This document shows, piece by piece, positions 1-7,869 of a stretch of DNA of 64,000 nucleotides. The notes below the pieces were generated by a model that saw only the letters and a list, made by a program, of their open reading frames with translations, made no database searches and was not told the DNA's origin. The position numbers and the translations under genes are program-made. Position 1 is the first letter of the stretch; each line of letters opens with the position of its first letter. The DNA is taken from assembly GCF_900091435.1 (NCBI RefSeq), contig NZ_FMCS01000004.1, positions 248,001-312,000 on the forward strand. Direction: 5' to 3'. The DNA is from Micromonospora chaiyaphumensis. GTDB taxonomy: Bacteria > Actinomycetota > Actinomycetes > Mycobacteriales > Micromonosporaceae.

Positions 1-1007
1 TCGGTGCGCACCTGCTGGTGCTGATCCCGGTGGGCGAGGAGGCGACCGGCGGGCTGCCGGCCGAGGCGCTGGTGCGCAGCGTGTTCGCCGCCCGGGACCG
101 GATGCCCCCGGCCACCCTGGTGGCGGTCCCGCTGGCCCGGCGGCGGGACGAGATCAGCGACGCGCTGCTCCGGGCGCGGGTCGCCGCCGCCTACGGGGTG
201 ACCCACCTGCTCTCGACCGAGGGCATGCTCTCCGGGGCCGGCCTGCGGGTGCTGGTGCCCCGCGAGCTGGCCTACGACAGCCGCGACGGGCAGTGGCGCT
301 GGCGGGAGGACATCCCGCCGCGCAACCGGAAGCTGGCGCTCAGCCAGGCCGAGATCGACGACCTGCTGGACCGGGGCTTCCCGCTGCCCGAGTGGCACAC
401 CCCGCCGGCGGTGGCCAAGGAGCTGGCCCGGGCGCGCCCGCCCCGCCGGCACCGGGGCCTGGTGATCTTCCTGACCGGCCTCTCCGGTTCCGGCAAGTCG
501 ACCATCGCCCGGGGGCTGGCCGACCAGCTGCGCGAGGGCGGCGACCGGAGCATCACCCTGCTGGACGGCGACGTGGTGCGCCGGGAGCTCTCGGCCGGGC
601 TGGGCTTCAGCAAGGCCGACCGCGACCTCAACGTGCGCCGGATCGGCTGGGTGGCCGCCGAGATCGCCCGGCACCGGGGCGTGGGCATCTGCTGCCCGAT
701 CGCCCCGTACGCGGCCGCCCGGGCCACCGCGCGGGAGATGGCGCACGCCGCCGGGGCGGGCTTCCTGCTGGTGCACGTGGCCACCCCGCTGGAGGTCTGC
801 GAGCAGCGCGACCGCAAGGGCCTGTACGCGCGCGCCCGCGCCGGCCTGATCAGCGGGATGACGGGGATCGACGACCCGTACGAGGAGCCGACCGACGCCG
901 ACCTGGTGGTGGACACCACGGACATGAGCGTCGAGGAGGCGGTCCAGCGGGTGATGGAGCACCTCACCGAGACCGGCTGGGTGGAGCCCCGCCTCCAGCC
1001 CGCCTGA
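1..1007 (+). CDS. cysC: Adenylyl-sulfate kinase with degenerate ATP-sulfurylase-like domain (5' partial)
   Basis: Carboxy-terminal part of a two-domain sulfate-activation protein; the frame is open from base 3, so the start lies outside the window. The last ~180 residues are an APS kinase domain, which makes PAPS from ATP and adenylylsulfate in the cytoplasm. The P-loop GLSGSGKST is at 477-503, followed by LLDGDVVRREL and FSKADRDLNVRRIG. The ~150 residues before it align in character with the C-terminal half of ATP sulfurylase (YGVTHL, LSQAEIDDLL, LPEWHTPPAVAKEL). At the place where active sulfurylases have GRDHAG this protein reads STEGMLSG, so I infer the first domain is no longer a sulfurylase. 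The symbol refers to the kinase domain only. It is followed by a separately transcribed deoR-galT pair, so no operon link is visible. Confidence 0.85.
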   Translation, partial: GAHLLVLIPVGEEATGGLPAEALVRSVFAARDRMPPATLVAVPLARRRDEISDALLRARVAAAYGVTHLLSTEGMLSGAGLRVLVPRELAYDSRDGQWRWREDIPPRNRKLALSQAEIDDLLDRGFPLPEWHTPPAVAKELARARPPRRHRGLVIFLTGLSGSGKSTIARGLADQLREGGDRSITLLDGDVVRRELSAGLGFSKADRDLNVRRIGWVAAEIARHRGVGICCPIAPYAAARATAREMAHAAGAGFLLVHVATPLEVCEQRDRKGLYARARAGLISGMTGIDDPYEEPTDADLVVDTTDMSVEEAVQRVMEHLTETGWVEPRLQPA

Positions 1008-1096
1008 TCCGGCAGCACCGACCACCGGCCGCCGCCGCCCCGCTCGGGGACGGCGGCGGTTCCGCGTTCGCTTCCGTTGTCCTCCGTTGCGCGCTA

Positions 1097-1118
1097 GTGT
1101 TCATCTTTGTTGGAACGC
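1097..1118. promoter_or_regulatory. Possible DeoR operator (imperfect inverted repeat)
   Basis: GTTC at 1099-1102 and GAAC at 1113-1116 form an inverted repeat with a 10-base T-rich spacer (GxGTTC-N10-GAACxC). A TAGTGT hexamer at 1095-1100 could be a -10 box for the regulator gene that starts at 1166. The position suits autoregulation by the DeoR protein, but the repeat is short. Confidence 0.3.
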
Positions 1119-1165
1119 GTTTGACCACGTGGAGACGGGGTCGGTGGTCGGGAGGTGACGGCGGG

Positions 1166-1954
1166 GTGCTGGCACGGCAGCGGCAGGCGGTCATCCTGGA
1201 ACGGGTCCGCGCCGCCGGAGGCGTCCGGGTCACCGAGCTGGCCGCCGAATTCGGGGTCTCGGACATGACCATCCGGCGCGACCTGGAGACGCTGCACGAC
1301 CAGGGCCTGCTCGCCAAGGTGCACGGCGGGGCGACCCTGGCCGGCCCCGGCTCGACGGACGAGCCGGGCTTCCGCGCCAAGTCGGTCCGCCAGTCGGCCG
1401 AGAAGGCGGCCATCGCCGAGCGGGCCGCGGGGCTGGTCCGCCCCGGCGCCGCCATCGCGCTCTCGGCCGGCACCACCACCGCCGAGCTGGCCCGCCGCCT
1501 GACCGACGTGCCGGGCCTGACGGTGGTGACGAACTCCCTACCGGTGGCCGAGATCCTGCACGTCGGCGGCCGGCCGGACCAGACCGTCGTGCTCACCGGC
1601 GGGGTGCGCACCCCCTCGGACGCGCTGGTCGGCCCGCTGGCCGTGGCCGCGATCGGCGCACTCCACCTGGACCTGCTCTTCCTCGGCGTGCACGGGATCA
1701 GCGAACGGGCCGGGTTCACCACCCCCAACCTCATGGAGGCGGACACCGACCGGGCGCTCGTGGCGGCCGCCGACCGGCTCGTGGTGCTCGCCGACCACAG
1801 CAAGTGGGGCACGGTCGGCATCTCCTCGATCGTCGGCCTGGACGCGGCGGACGTGCTGGTCACCGACGACCGGTTGGGGGCCGACGCGCGACGGGTACTC
1901 GAGGACAGGGTGGGTGAACTGGTGATCGTGCCAGGCACGGAGGGGGCGGAGTGA
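1166..1954 (+). CDS. DeoR-family transcriptional regulator
   Basis: Cytoplasmic sugar-responsive repressor of 262 residues, the usual DeoR length. The N-terminal helix-turn-helix has the family signature (VTELAAEFGVSDMTIRRDL, about residues 18-36) followed by KVHGGA. The C-terminal DeoRC sensor domain contains LSAGTTTAELA, VVTNSLPVAE and VVLTGGVR, the phosphosugar-binding fold of this family. GTG at 1166 was chosen because GGAGG lies at 1151-1155 and the HTH begins shortly after; the frame runs open further upstream but only as noncoding-like sequence. Its stop overlaps the GTG of galT by four bases (GTGA), so the two genes are translationally coupled, and galactose metabolism is the likely target. 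The effector is inferred, not shown. Confidence 0.88.
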   Translation: MLARQRQAVILERVRAAGGVRVTELAAEFGVSDMTIRRDLETLHDQGLLAKVHGGATLAGPGSTDEPGFRAKSVRQSAEKAAIAERAAGLVRPGAAIALSAGTTTAELARRLTDVPGLTVVTNSLPVAEILHVGGRPDQTVVLTGGVRTPSDALVGPLAVAAIGALHLDLLFLGVHGISERAGFTTPNLMEADTDRALVAAADRLVVLADHSKWGTVGISSIVGLDAADVLVTDDRLGADARRVLEDRVGELVIVPGTEGAE

Positions 1955-3024
1955 AGCGTACGCAGATCGAGCTGGCCGACGGCCGCGAGTTGATCTACTT
2001 CGACGAGCGGGACGACGCGGTGCGCGACCAGCCGGACCGTCGGGAGCTGCCGCCGCCCCCGCACGCGTCGCAGCTCCGGTACGACCCGCTGACCGACGAG
2101 TGGGTGGCGGTCGCCGTCCACCGGCAGACCCGCACCTTCCTCCCCCCGGCCGACCAGTGCCCGCTCTGCCCCTCCCGGGGCGACCGGCTCAGCGAGATCC
2201 CCGCACCCGACTACGACGTGGTCGTCTTCGAGAACCGGTTCCCGTCGCTGAGCCAGCGGGTCGCCGAGGAGCCGGCCGAGATCACCCCGTTCACGCCGGT
2301 CCGCCCCGGGCGCGGCAAGTGCGAGGTGGTCTGCTTCACCGACGACCACAACGCCTCGTTCGCCAGCCTCTCCCCCGGCCGGGTGCGCACCGTGCTCGAC
2401 GCCATCGCCGACCGCACCACCGCCCTGGGCGAGCTGCCCGGGGTGGAGCAGATCTTCCCGTTCGAGAACCGGGGCGTGGAGATCGGCGTGACGCTGCACC
2501 ACCCGCACGGTCAGATCTACGCGTACCCGTTCGTCACGCCGCGGACGCGGACGATGCTGGCCGCCGCCCGCCGGCACTTCGAGCGGACCGGGGGCAACCT
2601 CTACGCCGACGTGCTCGCCGCCGAACGCGCCGCCGGCGACCGCGTGGTGGCGAGCAACGAGCACTGGACGGCGTACGTGCCGGCCGCGGCCCGCTGGCCG
2701 TTCGAGGTGCACCTGGCCCCGCACCGCCCGGTGCCCGACATCCCGGCACTGGACGACGCCGAGCGCGACGCCTTCGGGCCGCTCTATCTGGACGTGCTGC
2801 GCCGCTTCGACGGGCTGTTCGACCTGCCGATGCCCTACATCGCCGCCTGGCACCAGGCCCCGGTGCACGTCGACCGGGAACTGGGCCACCTGCACCTGCA
2901 GCTGTTCAGCATCCGGCGCGCCAAGGACAAGCTGAAGTACCTGGCCGGCTCCGAGTCGGGGATGGGCGTGTTCATCAACGACATCGCCCCCGAGCGGGCC
3001 GCGGAACTGCTCCGGGCCGCGTGA
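1951..3024 (+). CDS. galT: Galactose-1-phosphate uridylyltransferase
   Basis: Leloir-pathway enzyme exchanging UMP between UDP-glucose and galactose-1-phosphate. It has 357 residues, normal for the family. The active-site motif HPHGQIY begins at residue 184, with the nucleophilic histidine as the second His of HPH. A CPLC pair at residues 70-73 matches the structural zinc ligands of the GalT fold, and a second His-rich segment (HQAPVH, HLHLQLF) near the C terminus completes the HIT-like site. The start GTG overlaps the deoR stop. No galK or galE follows: the next gene is convergent, so the other Leloir enzymes must be encoded elsewhere. Confidence 0.93.
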   Translation: MKRTQIELADGRELIYFDERDDAVRDQPDRRELPPPPHASQLRYDPLTDEWVAVAVHRQTRTFLPPADQCPLCPSRGDRLSEIPAPDYDVVVFENRFPSLSQRVAEEPAEITPFTPVRPGRGKCEVVCFTDDHNASFASLSPGRVRTVLDAIADRTTALGELPGVEQIFPFENRGVEIGVTLHHPHGQIYAYPFVTPRTRTMLAAARRHFERTGGNLYADVLAAERAAGDRVVASNEHWTAYVPAAARWPFEVHLAPHRPVPDIPALDDAERDAFGPLYLDVLRRFDGLFDLPMPYIAAWHQAPVHVDRELGHLHLQLFSIRRAKDKLKYLAGSESGMGVFINDIAPERAAELLRAA

Positions 3025-3076
3025 GGGTCCCGGGCCCGTCCGGGAGGTCGGTCGAGAGCGCGTACGCCGACGGTGG

Positions 3077-3628
3077 TCACTCGCTCAGGGGTCGCCATTC
3101 GGGCGCCAGGATCGCCCAGATCTGCTTGTCGTAACGCACGCCCTCGTACGGCCATGCCTCGCGGCGCACCCCCTCCAGCGTCATGCCGAGCCGCTTGGCC
3201 ACCGCCGAGCTGCGGTCGTTGTCGGCCCGGCAGTGCCACTCGGCCCGGTGCAGCCCCCGGGACGTGAACGCCCAGTCCACCAAGGCAGCGCACGCCCGGG
3301 TGACCAGGCCGCGGCCCTCGGCGGCCGGCTCCAGCCAGCAGCCGATCTCACACGAACCGAGAGCGGCGTTGAAGTCGGTGAACATCACGCCGCCGACCAG
3401 CACGCCGTCCCGCCAGATGCCGTACAGGCGGGCGCCGTCGGCGGCCTGGCGTTCGGCATACCGCCCGAGGGTGGCCCGCGCCCCGGCCAGGTCGCCGGTG
3501 ACGAACCCGGACCCGACCCACGGGCGGATGTGCGCACGCGCCCGGTCGAGGTGGTCGGCGAACTCTTCGGCGTGCCAGACCTCCAACGGGGCGAGACGGG
3601 CACCGTCGCGCAGCGGCAGCGAGAACAT
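3077..3628 (-). CDS. GNAT-family N-acetyltransferase (RimJ/RimL-like)
   Basis: Acetyl-CoA-dependent acetyltransferase of 183 residues. The RimJ/RimL-type layout is visible: an N-terminal LRDGARLAPLEVWHAEEF segment, the central IGCWLEPAAEGRGLVTRAC stretch carrying the acetyl-CoA-binding loop, and NDRSSAVAKRLGM, typical of ribosomal-protein and small-molecule acetyltransferases. ATG at 3628 is preceded on the minus strand by GGGAGG at good spacing. The substrate cannot be deduced. It is divergent from a TetR gene 51 bases away with a palindrome between them, so that regulator probably controls it. Confidence 0.85.
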   Translation of the reverse strand: MFSLPLRDGARLAPLEVWHAEEFADHLDRARAHIRPWVGSGFVTGDLAGARATLGRYAERQAADGARLYGIWRDGVLVGGVMFTDFNAALGSCEIGCWLEPAAEGRGLVTRACAALVDWAFTSRGLHRAEWHCRADNDRSSAVAKRLGMTLEGVRREAWPYEGVRYDKQIWAILAPEWRPLSE

Positions 3629-3640
3629 GAGGGACCTCCC

Positions 3641-3666
3641 ATTCACATAACAAGCGTTGTGGGAAT
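3641..3666. promoter_or_regulatory. Operator-like palindrome between acetyltransferase and tetR
   Basis: A 26-base imperfect palindrome with 9 of 13 positions matching per half: ATTC.CA.AAC at the left mirrors GTT.TG.GAAT at the right. It occupies the middle of the 51-base divergent gap, directly upstream of a TACCGT hexamer at 3668-3673. The size and location fit a TetR operator. Confidence 0.55.
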
Positions 3667-3679
3667 GTACCGTGGGGGC

Positions 3680-4270
3680 ATGCCACGCTCCAAGGGAGAT
3701 CACGAGGCCCGCCGGCGCGACGTCTCCGAAGCGGTCTGGCAGGTCCTGGCCGCACGCGGCTTCACCGGCCTGACCCTGCGCACCGTCGCCGCCGAACTCG
3801 GCGCGACCACCGGCCTGCTCACGCACTACTTCCCCACCAAGCGCGCCCTGGTGGAGTACGCCCTCGACCTGCTGGAACAGCGCACCGTCTCCCGCCCTCG
3901 CCGCCACTCAGGCGAGGGGCTGGCGGCCCTCCGGGACGCGCTGCTGGACATCCTGCCGCTGACTCCCGAGGCCACCGACAGCAACCGGATCTGGGTCTCC
4001 TCCTGGGACGCCGCGCTCGCCGACCCCGACCTGAGCACCGAACACGCCCGCAGGTACGCGGCAGGTCGCGACCGGTTGACCGAGCGGGTGGCCGCGGCCC
4101 AGGATCTCGGCGAACTGCCCGGCGGCGACCCGGCACAGGTCGCGGCCGCCGCCCAGGCCTTCGTTCTCGGCCTGGTGGTCCAGGCCCTGTTCGACCCGGC
4201 GGCGTTCCCGCCACGGCGGCAGATCGAACTCCTGGACGCCTACCTGGCCACCCTGACCGCCCCGCACTGA
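3680..4270 (+). CDS. TetR-family transcriptional regulator
   Basis: 196-residue one-component regulator. The N-terminal HTH shows the TetR pattern (ARGFTGLTLRTVAAELGATTGLLTHYFPTK split over residues ~22-51, ending in the HYFPTKRAL helix). The C-terminal ligand domain is divergent, so the effector is unknown. ATG at 3680 lacks a Shine-Dalgarno sequence; a TACCGT -10-like hexamer ends six bases before it, so the transcript may be leaderless. It probably represses itself and the divergent acetyltransferase through the palindrome at 3641-3666. The gene ends before a strong hairpin at 4303-4332. Confidence 0.85.
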   Translation: MPRSKGDHEARRRDVSEAVWQVLAARGFTGLTLRTVAAELGATTGLLTHYFPTKRALVEYALDLLEQRTVSRPRRHSGEGLAALRDALLDILPLTPEATDSNRIWVSSWDAALADPDLSTEHARRYAAGRDRLTERVAAAQDLGELPGGDPAQVAAAAQAFVLGLVVQALFDPAAFPPRRQIELLDAYLATLTAPH

Positions 4271-4302
4271 CCCGACGCCGGCAAACAGGCGCACCAACAG
4301 GG

Positions 4303-4332
4303 CGCGGGGGGCCCGGGACAGGGCCCCCCGCG
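4303..4332. terminator. Terminator hairpin after tetR
   Basis: Perfect 12-bp stem (4303-4314 with 4321-4332) and a six-base loop. It lacks a T-run, as is common in GC-rich actinomycetes. It lies 32 bases after the TetR stop. Confidence 0.7.
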
Positions 4333-4365
4333 AGGGAAGGGACGGCTGGCTGTGCGCGACAGCCG

Positions 4366-4418
4366 GGAAGGTTGGCTGATCGGCGCTCAAGCCGCGAGGC
4401 GACCGCGGTCAACCTTCC
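4366..4418. repeat. Inverted repeat in convergent tetR/icd gap
   Basis: GGAAGGTTG at 4366-4374 and its exact complement at 4410-4418 could pair over a 35-base loop. It lies between the two terminator hairpins of the convergent genes. Function unknown; it may be an extra terminator or chance. Confidence 0.35.
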
Positions 4419-4495
4419 TGGACGGGACTGGCATCACGTCCACCCTGCTCAACGAGGCGCGCCCGTCCGGGGTGACGCCGTACCGCGGACACGAC

Positions 4496-4524
4496 GGAGC
4501 CCGCCGGCAAAGGCGGCGGGCTCC
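4496..4524 (-). terminator. Terminator hairpin after icd
   Basis: 10-bp perfect stem GGAGCCCGCC / GGCGGGCTCC (4496-4505 with 4515-4524) just beyond the icd stop codon at 4541. Confidence 0.7.
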
Positions 4525-4540
4525 GGTGTGAACGGTGGGG

Positions 4541-5758
4541 TCAGGCCGACAGCTTGCGGGCCAGGTTCTCGTCCAGCGCGTTCATGAACTCGTCGGTGGT
4601 CAGCCACGGGGCGTCCCGCGAGATGAGCAGCGCGAGGTCCTTGGTCATCTGGCCACCCTCGACGGTCTCGACGATGACCTGCTCCAGGGTGTTGGCGAAC
4701 TCGGTGACCGCCGGGGTGCCGTCCAGCTTGCCCCGGTGGGCCAGGCCCCGGGTCCAGGCGTAGATCGAGGCGATCGGGTTGGTCGAGGTCTTCTCGCCCT
4801 TCTGCCACTGCCGGTAGTGCCGGGTGACGGTGCCGTGCGCGGCCTCGGCCTCGACGGTGCGGCCGTCCGGGGAGAGCAGCACGGAGGTCATCAGGCCGAG
4901 CGAGCCGAAGCCCTGCGCCACGGTGTCGGACTGGACGTCACCGTCGTAGTTCTTGCAGGCCCAGACGTAGCCGCCCTCCCACTTGAGCGCGGCGGCGACC
5001 ATGTCGTCGATCAGCCGGTGCTCGTAGGTGATGCCGGCGGCCTCGAACTCCGACCGGAACTCGTTCTCGAACACCTCGGCGAAGATGTCCTTGAACCGGC
5101 CGTCGTACGCCTTGAGGATGGTGTTCTTGGTCGACAGGTAGACCGGGTAGCCCCGGTCCAGGCCGTACCGGAACGAGGCCCGGGCGAAGTCCCGGATCGA
5201 CTCGTCGAAGTTGTACATGCCCATGGCGATGCCGCCGCCGGAGAAGTTGGCGACCTCCATCTCCATGGGGGCGCCGCCGTCGGCCGGGGTGTAGGTGACG
5301 GTCACCTTGCCGGGGCCGGGGACGACGAAGTCGGTGGCCTTGTACTGGTCGCCGTGCGCGTGCCGGCCGATGATGATCGGCTTGGTCCAGCCGGGGACGA
5401 GCCGCGGCACGTTCGACATGATGATCGGCTCGCGGAAGACCACGCCGCCGAGGATGTTGCGGATGGTGCCGTTCGGCGACCGCCACATCTTCTTCAGGCC
5501 GAACTCCTCCACCCGGGCCTCGTCCGGGGTGATGGTGGCGCACTTGACGCCGACGCCGTGCTCCTTGATGGCGTTGGCGGCGTCGACGGTGACCTGGTCG
5601 TCGGTCTCGTCGCGGTGCTGGATCGACAGGTCGTAGTAGTGCAGGTCGACGTCGAGGTAGGGCAGGATCAGCTGCTCCCGGATCTGCTTCCAGATGATCC
5701 GGGTCATCTCGTCGCCGTCGATTTCCACGACCGGGTTGTTTACCTTGATCTTCGCCAT
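4541..5758 (-). CDS. icd: NADP-dependent isocitrate dehydrogenase
   Basis: TCA-cycle enzyme oxidatively decarboxylating isocitrate to 2-oxoglutarate. The 405-residue length and the sequence ([18 protein letters not shown] at the N terminus, [10 protein letters not shown] phosphate/substrate loop, [12 protein letters not shown] and [12 protein letters not shown]) identify the homodimeric eukaryote-like class rather than the long monomeric type found in some actinobacteria. ATG at 5758 follows GAGAGGAG on the minus strand. It is a single-gene unit: a palindrome lies upstream at 5794-5809 and a terminator downstream. With mdh and sucCD nearby, three TCA functions fall within 21 kb. Confidence 0.95.
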   Translation of the reverse strand: MAKIKVNNPVVEIDGDEMTRIIWKQIREQLILPYLDVDLHYYDLSIQHRDETDDQVTVDAANAIKEHGVGVKCATITPDEARVEEFGLKKMWRSPNGTIRNILGGVVFREPIIMSNVPRLVPGWTKPIIIGRHAHGDQYKATDFVVPGPGKVTVTYTPADGGAPMEMEVANFSGGGIAMGMYNFDESIRDFARASFRYGLDRGYPVYLSTKNTILKAYDGRFKDIFAEVFENEFRSEFEAAGITYEHRLIDDMVAAALKWEGGYVWACKNYDGDVQSDTVAQGFGSLGLMTSVLLSPDGRTVEAEAAHGTVTRHYRQWQKGEKTSTNPIASIYAWTRGLAHRGKLDGTPAVTEFANTLEQVIVETVEGGQMTKDLALLISRDAPWLTTDEFMNALDENLARKLSA

Positions 5759-5793
5759 CGGCCGGCGCTCCTCTCGGGGGACACGTGCTCAAG

Positions 5794-5809
5794 CAGTACG
5801 AGCGTACTG
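5794..5809. promoter_or_regulatory. Palindrome in the icd promoter region
   Basis: CAGTACG at 5794-5800 and CGTACTG at 5803-5809 form a perfect 7-bp inverted repeat with a two-base spacer, 36-51 bases upstream of the icd start. On the minus strand it contains TACGCT-like -10 hexamers, so a bound protein would block or position RNA polymerase. Confidence 0.4.
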
Positions 5810-5893
5810 GAAACTGGTCGGGGCTCCCCAGCCGGCCTCACCCCGCGGGACAACGGGGTCGCCCGGGTCGGGCCGCGGTGACATCCTTCCCGG

Positions 5894-6679
5894 ATGCCGC
5901 TCACTCACACGGTCGGGTCTATCACGGTGACCGCCCTGGTCGACGGGGCGGGTCCGTTCTTCCAGCCGCGCGCCGAGGCGTTCCCGGACGCCACCGCCGA
6001 GCAGTGGCGCGAGGCCGACCGGCGGGACCCGGACACCGTCACCCCGGACGGCCGCTGGTGGCTGCCGTTCCGCGCGTTCGCGCTGCGTACCGGGGACGGG
6101 CCGGTCACCCTTGTCGACGCCGGGATCGGCCCGGCCGACGCACTCGCGGCGAGCTGGGCGCCGGTGCCCGGCCGGCTGCCGGCCGAGCTGGCCGCCGCCG
6201 GCATCGACCCGGCGGACGTGCGCACCGTCGTGCTCACCCACCTGCACACCGACCACGTCGGCTGGGCGGGCCCGCTCTTCCCGAACGCGGACCACCTGGT
6301 GCAGCGCGCCGAACTGGCCGCGCTGGAGCTGTTCCACCCCGAACTGCCGGCCCGGCTCCTGGGGCCGTTGCGCGCCGCCGGCCAGCTGCGGGTCGTCGAC
6401 GGCGACACGACGCTGACCCCCGGGGTACGCGTGCTGAGCACCCCCGGTCACACCCCCGGCCACCAGTCGGTGCTGGTCGAGGCCGGCGACGACCGCCTCC
6501 TGGTGACGGGCGACCTCCTGGTCCACACCCTCCAGCTGCTCGACCCCACCCTGGCCTACGCCCACGAGGAGGACGCCGCGACAGCGGCCACCTCCCGAAC
6601 GAACCTCCTGGACACCCTGACCCCCCTGACCCTGGCCACCCCCCACCTGGGCACCCCCTTCACCCCACTACATCGTTGA
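5894..6679 (+). CDS. Metallo-beta-lactamase-fold hydrolase
   Basis: 261-residue cytoplasmic MBL-fold protein. The metal-binding motif HLHTDH is at about residues 116-121, followed by the third His in STPGHTPGHQSVL and the bridging Asp in VTGDLLVH. This arrangement matches the broad glyoxalase II/lactonase-like group. No signal peptide is present, and the substrate is not deducible. ATG at 5894 has no clear Shine-Dalgarno sequence. The stop codon is the first element of the palindromic repeat at 6677-6732, so the gene ends inside that repeat. It is transcribed away from icd and toward mdh. Confidence 0.8.
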   Translation: MPLTHTVGSITVTALVDGAGPFFQPRAEAFPDATAEQWREADRRDPDTVTPDGRWWLPFRAFALRTGDGPVTLVDAGIGPADALAASWAPVPGRLPAELAAAGIDPADVRTVVLTHLHTDHVGWAGPLFPNADHLVQRAELAALELFHPELPARLLGPLRAAGQLRVVDGDTTLTPGVRVLSTPGHTPGHQSVLVEAGDDRLLVTGDLLVHTLQLLDPTLAYAHEEDAATAATSRTNLLDTLTPLTLATPHLGTPFTPLHR

Positions 6680-6732
6680 TCATGAAGTTGGCGGCGATGT
6701 CGATCGCCGTTACTGCCGCCAACTTCATGATC
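6677..6732. repeat. Dispersed palindromic repeat, copy 1 (GATCATGAAGTTG type)
   Basis: Perfect 18-bp arms, GATCATGAAGTTGGCGGC at 6678-6695 and its complement at 6715-6732, with a 19-base loop. Related palindromes occur at 26766-26821 and 47827-47883: outer ends are conserved, cores differ. It overlaps the stop codon of the MBL-fold gene. Confidence 0.75.
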
Positions 6733-6768
6733 GACGGGGTGAGGACCCGGGTGGGTGGGTGGGAACTG

Positions 6769-6804
6769 GGAAGGGCGGGTCGGCGTCAGCCGGCCCGCCC
6801 TTCC
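6769..6804. terminator. Bidirectional terminator between MBL gene and mdh
   Basis: 15-bp stem with one wobble (6769-6783 with 6790-6804), loop of six, located 16 bases past the mdh stop and 90 bases past the MBL stop. Confidence 0.7.
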
Positions 6805-6819
6805 GCGGTGGTTCTCGGG

Positions 6820-7770
6820 TCACATGTTGGCTACGTCGGCCTGCTTCGCGCGGACGGCCTCGGCGGCCTCCTTCAGGGCGGCCAGCTCGTCGGCGTCCAG
6901 GTCGGTCTCGACGACCCGCTTGACGCCCTCGGCGCCGATCTCGGCCTCGACGCCCAGGTAGACGCCGGAGATGCCGTACTGCCCGTCGACCCAGGCGCAG
7001 ACCGGCATGACCTCGCCGGAGTCCTCGGCGACGGCCTTGGCCATCCTGGCGGCGGCGGCCGACGGGGCGTAGTACGCCGAACCGGTCTTCAGCAGGGCGA
7101 CGACCTCGGCGCCACCGTTGCGGGTCTTGACGACCAGCTCCTCGATCTGCTCGGCCGGCATGGCCTCACGCAGCGGCTTGCCGTCCACCGTGCTCTTGGA
7201 CGGGACCGGCACCATGGTGTCGCCGTGCGAGCCCAGGGTCAGGGTCTTCACGGACTTCACCGGGACGTTCAGCGCCTCGGCCACGAAGTTGGTGAAGCGG
7301 GCGGTGTCCAGCATGCCGGCCTGGCCGAGCACCCGGTTCTTCGGGAACTGGGTGGCGAGCTGGGCCAGCGCGGTCATCTCGTCGAGCGGGTTGGAGACGA
7401 CGATGACGACGGCGTTCGGGGCGTACTTGGCGACGTTCTCGGCGACCTGCCGGACGATCTTGGCGTTGGTCTCCAGCAGGTCCATCCGGCTCATGCCCGG
7501 CTTGCGGGGCAGGCCGGCGGTGATGACGACGACGTCGGAGCCCTCGATGGCCTCGTAGCCCTCGCCGTTCGGCCCGGTGGTGACGCCGACGACCTTGGTC
7601 TCGAAGCCCTCGACGGCGCGCGACTGGTTGAGGTCCAGCGCGAGACCCGCCGGCTTGCCCTCCACGATGTCGGTGATCACGACGGTGTCGAAGACGTCGT
7701 ACTCGGCCAGGCGCTGTGCGGTGGTGGAGCCGTAGAAGCCGGCCCCGACGACAGTGACCTTCTTACCCAT
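6820..7770 (-). CDS. mdh: Malate dehydrogenase
   Basis: NAD-dependent malate/oxaloacetate interconversion in the TCA cycle. At 316 residues it belongs to the short lactate-dehydrogenase-like malate dehydrogenase group. The N-terminal Rossmann motif GAGFYGSTTA is visible. TAGLPRKPGMSRMDLL is the substrate-binding loop; the arginine after TAGLP is the usual specificity position. VSNPLDEMT and LGSHGDTMVP carry the catalytic Asp/His environment. The start ATG follows a GGGAGTGGG ribosome site. It lies just upstream of folD in the same orientation, separated by 99 bases that hold an inverted repeat. Confidence 0.94.
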   Translation of the reverse strand: MGKKVTVVGAGFYGSTTAQRLAEYDVFDTVVITDIVEGKPAGLALDLNQSRAVEGFETKVVGVTTGPNGEGYEAIEGSDVVVITAGLPRKPGMSRMDLLETNAKIVRQVAENVAKYAPNAVVIVVSNPLDEMTALAQLATQFPKNRVLGQAGMLDTARFTNFVAEALNVPVKSVKTLTLGSHGDTMVPVPSKSTVDGKPLREAMPAEQIEELVVKTRNGGAEVVALLKTGSAYYAPSAAAARMAKAVAEDSGEVMPVCAWVDGQYGISGVYLGVEAEIGAEGVKRVVETDLDADELAALKEAAEAVRAKQADVANM

Positions 7771-7784
7771 GGTCGTCCCACTCC

Positions 7785-7816
7785 CTGATACCAGTCGGTT
7801 TTCCGGACCGTATCAG
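7785..7816. promoter_or_regulatory. Inverted repeat in the mdh 5' region
   Basis: CTGATAC at 7785-7791 and GTATCAG at 7810-7816 are exact complements over an 18-base centre that itself contains CGG-TTTT-CCG. It sits 15-46 bases upstream of the mdh start on the minus strand, where it could be an operator or a 5' leader stem-loop. Confidence 0.35.
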
Positions 7817-7869
7817 CCATCCTGGCACCGATCGGGCCAGGGGCGGACGGTTATGACGTGCCTGGGCGG

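Noticed and set aside
293..1165. Long open frame running from within the APS kinase gene into deoR
   Set aside because: It is a different frame of the kinase gene with Pro/Gly/Arg-rich shadow composition; the DeoR protein begins at 1166 with its own ribosome site.
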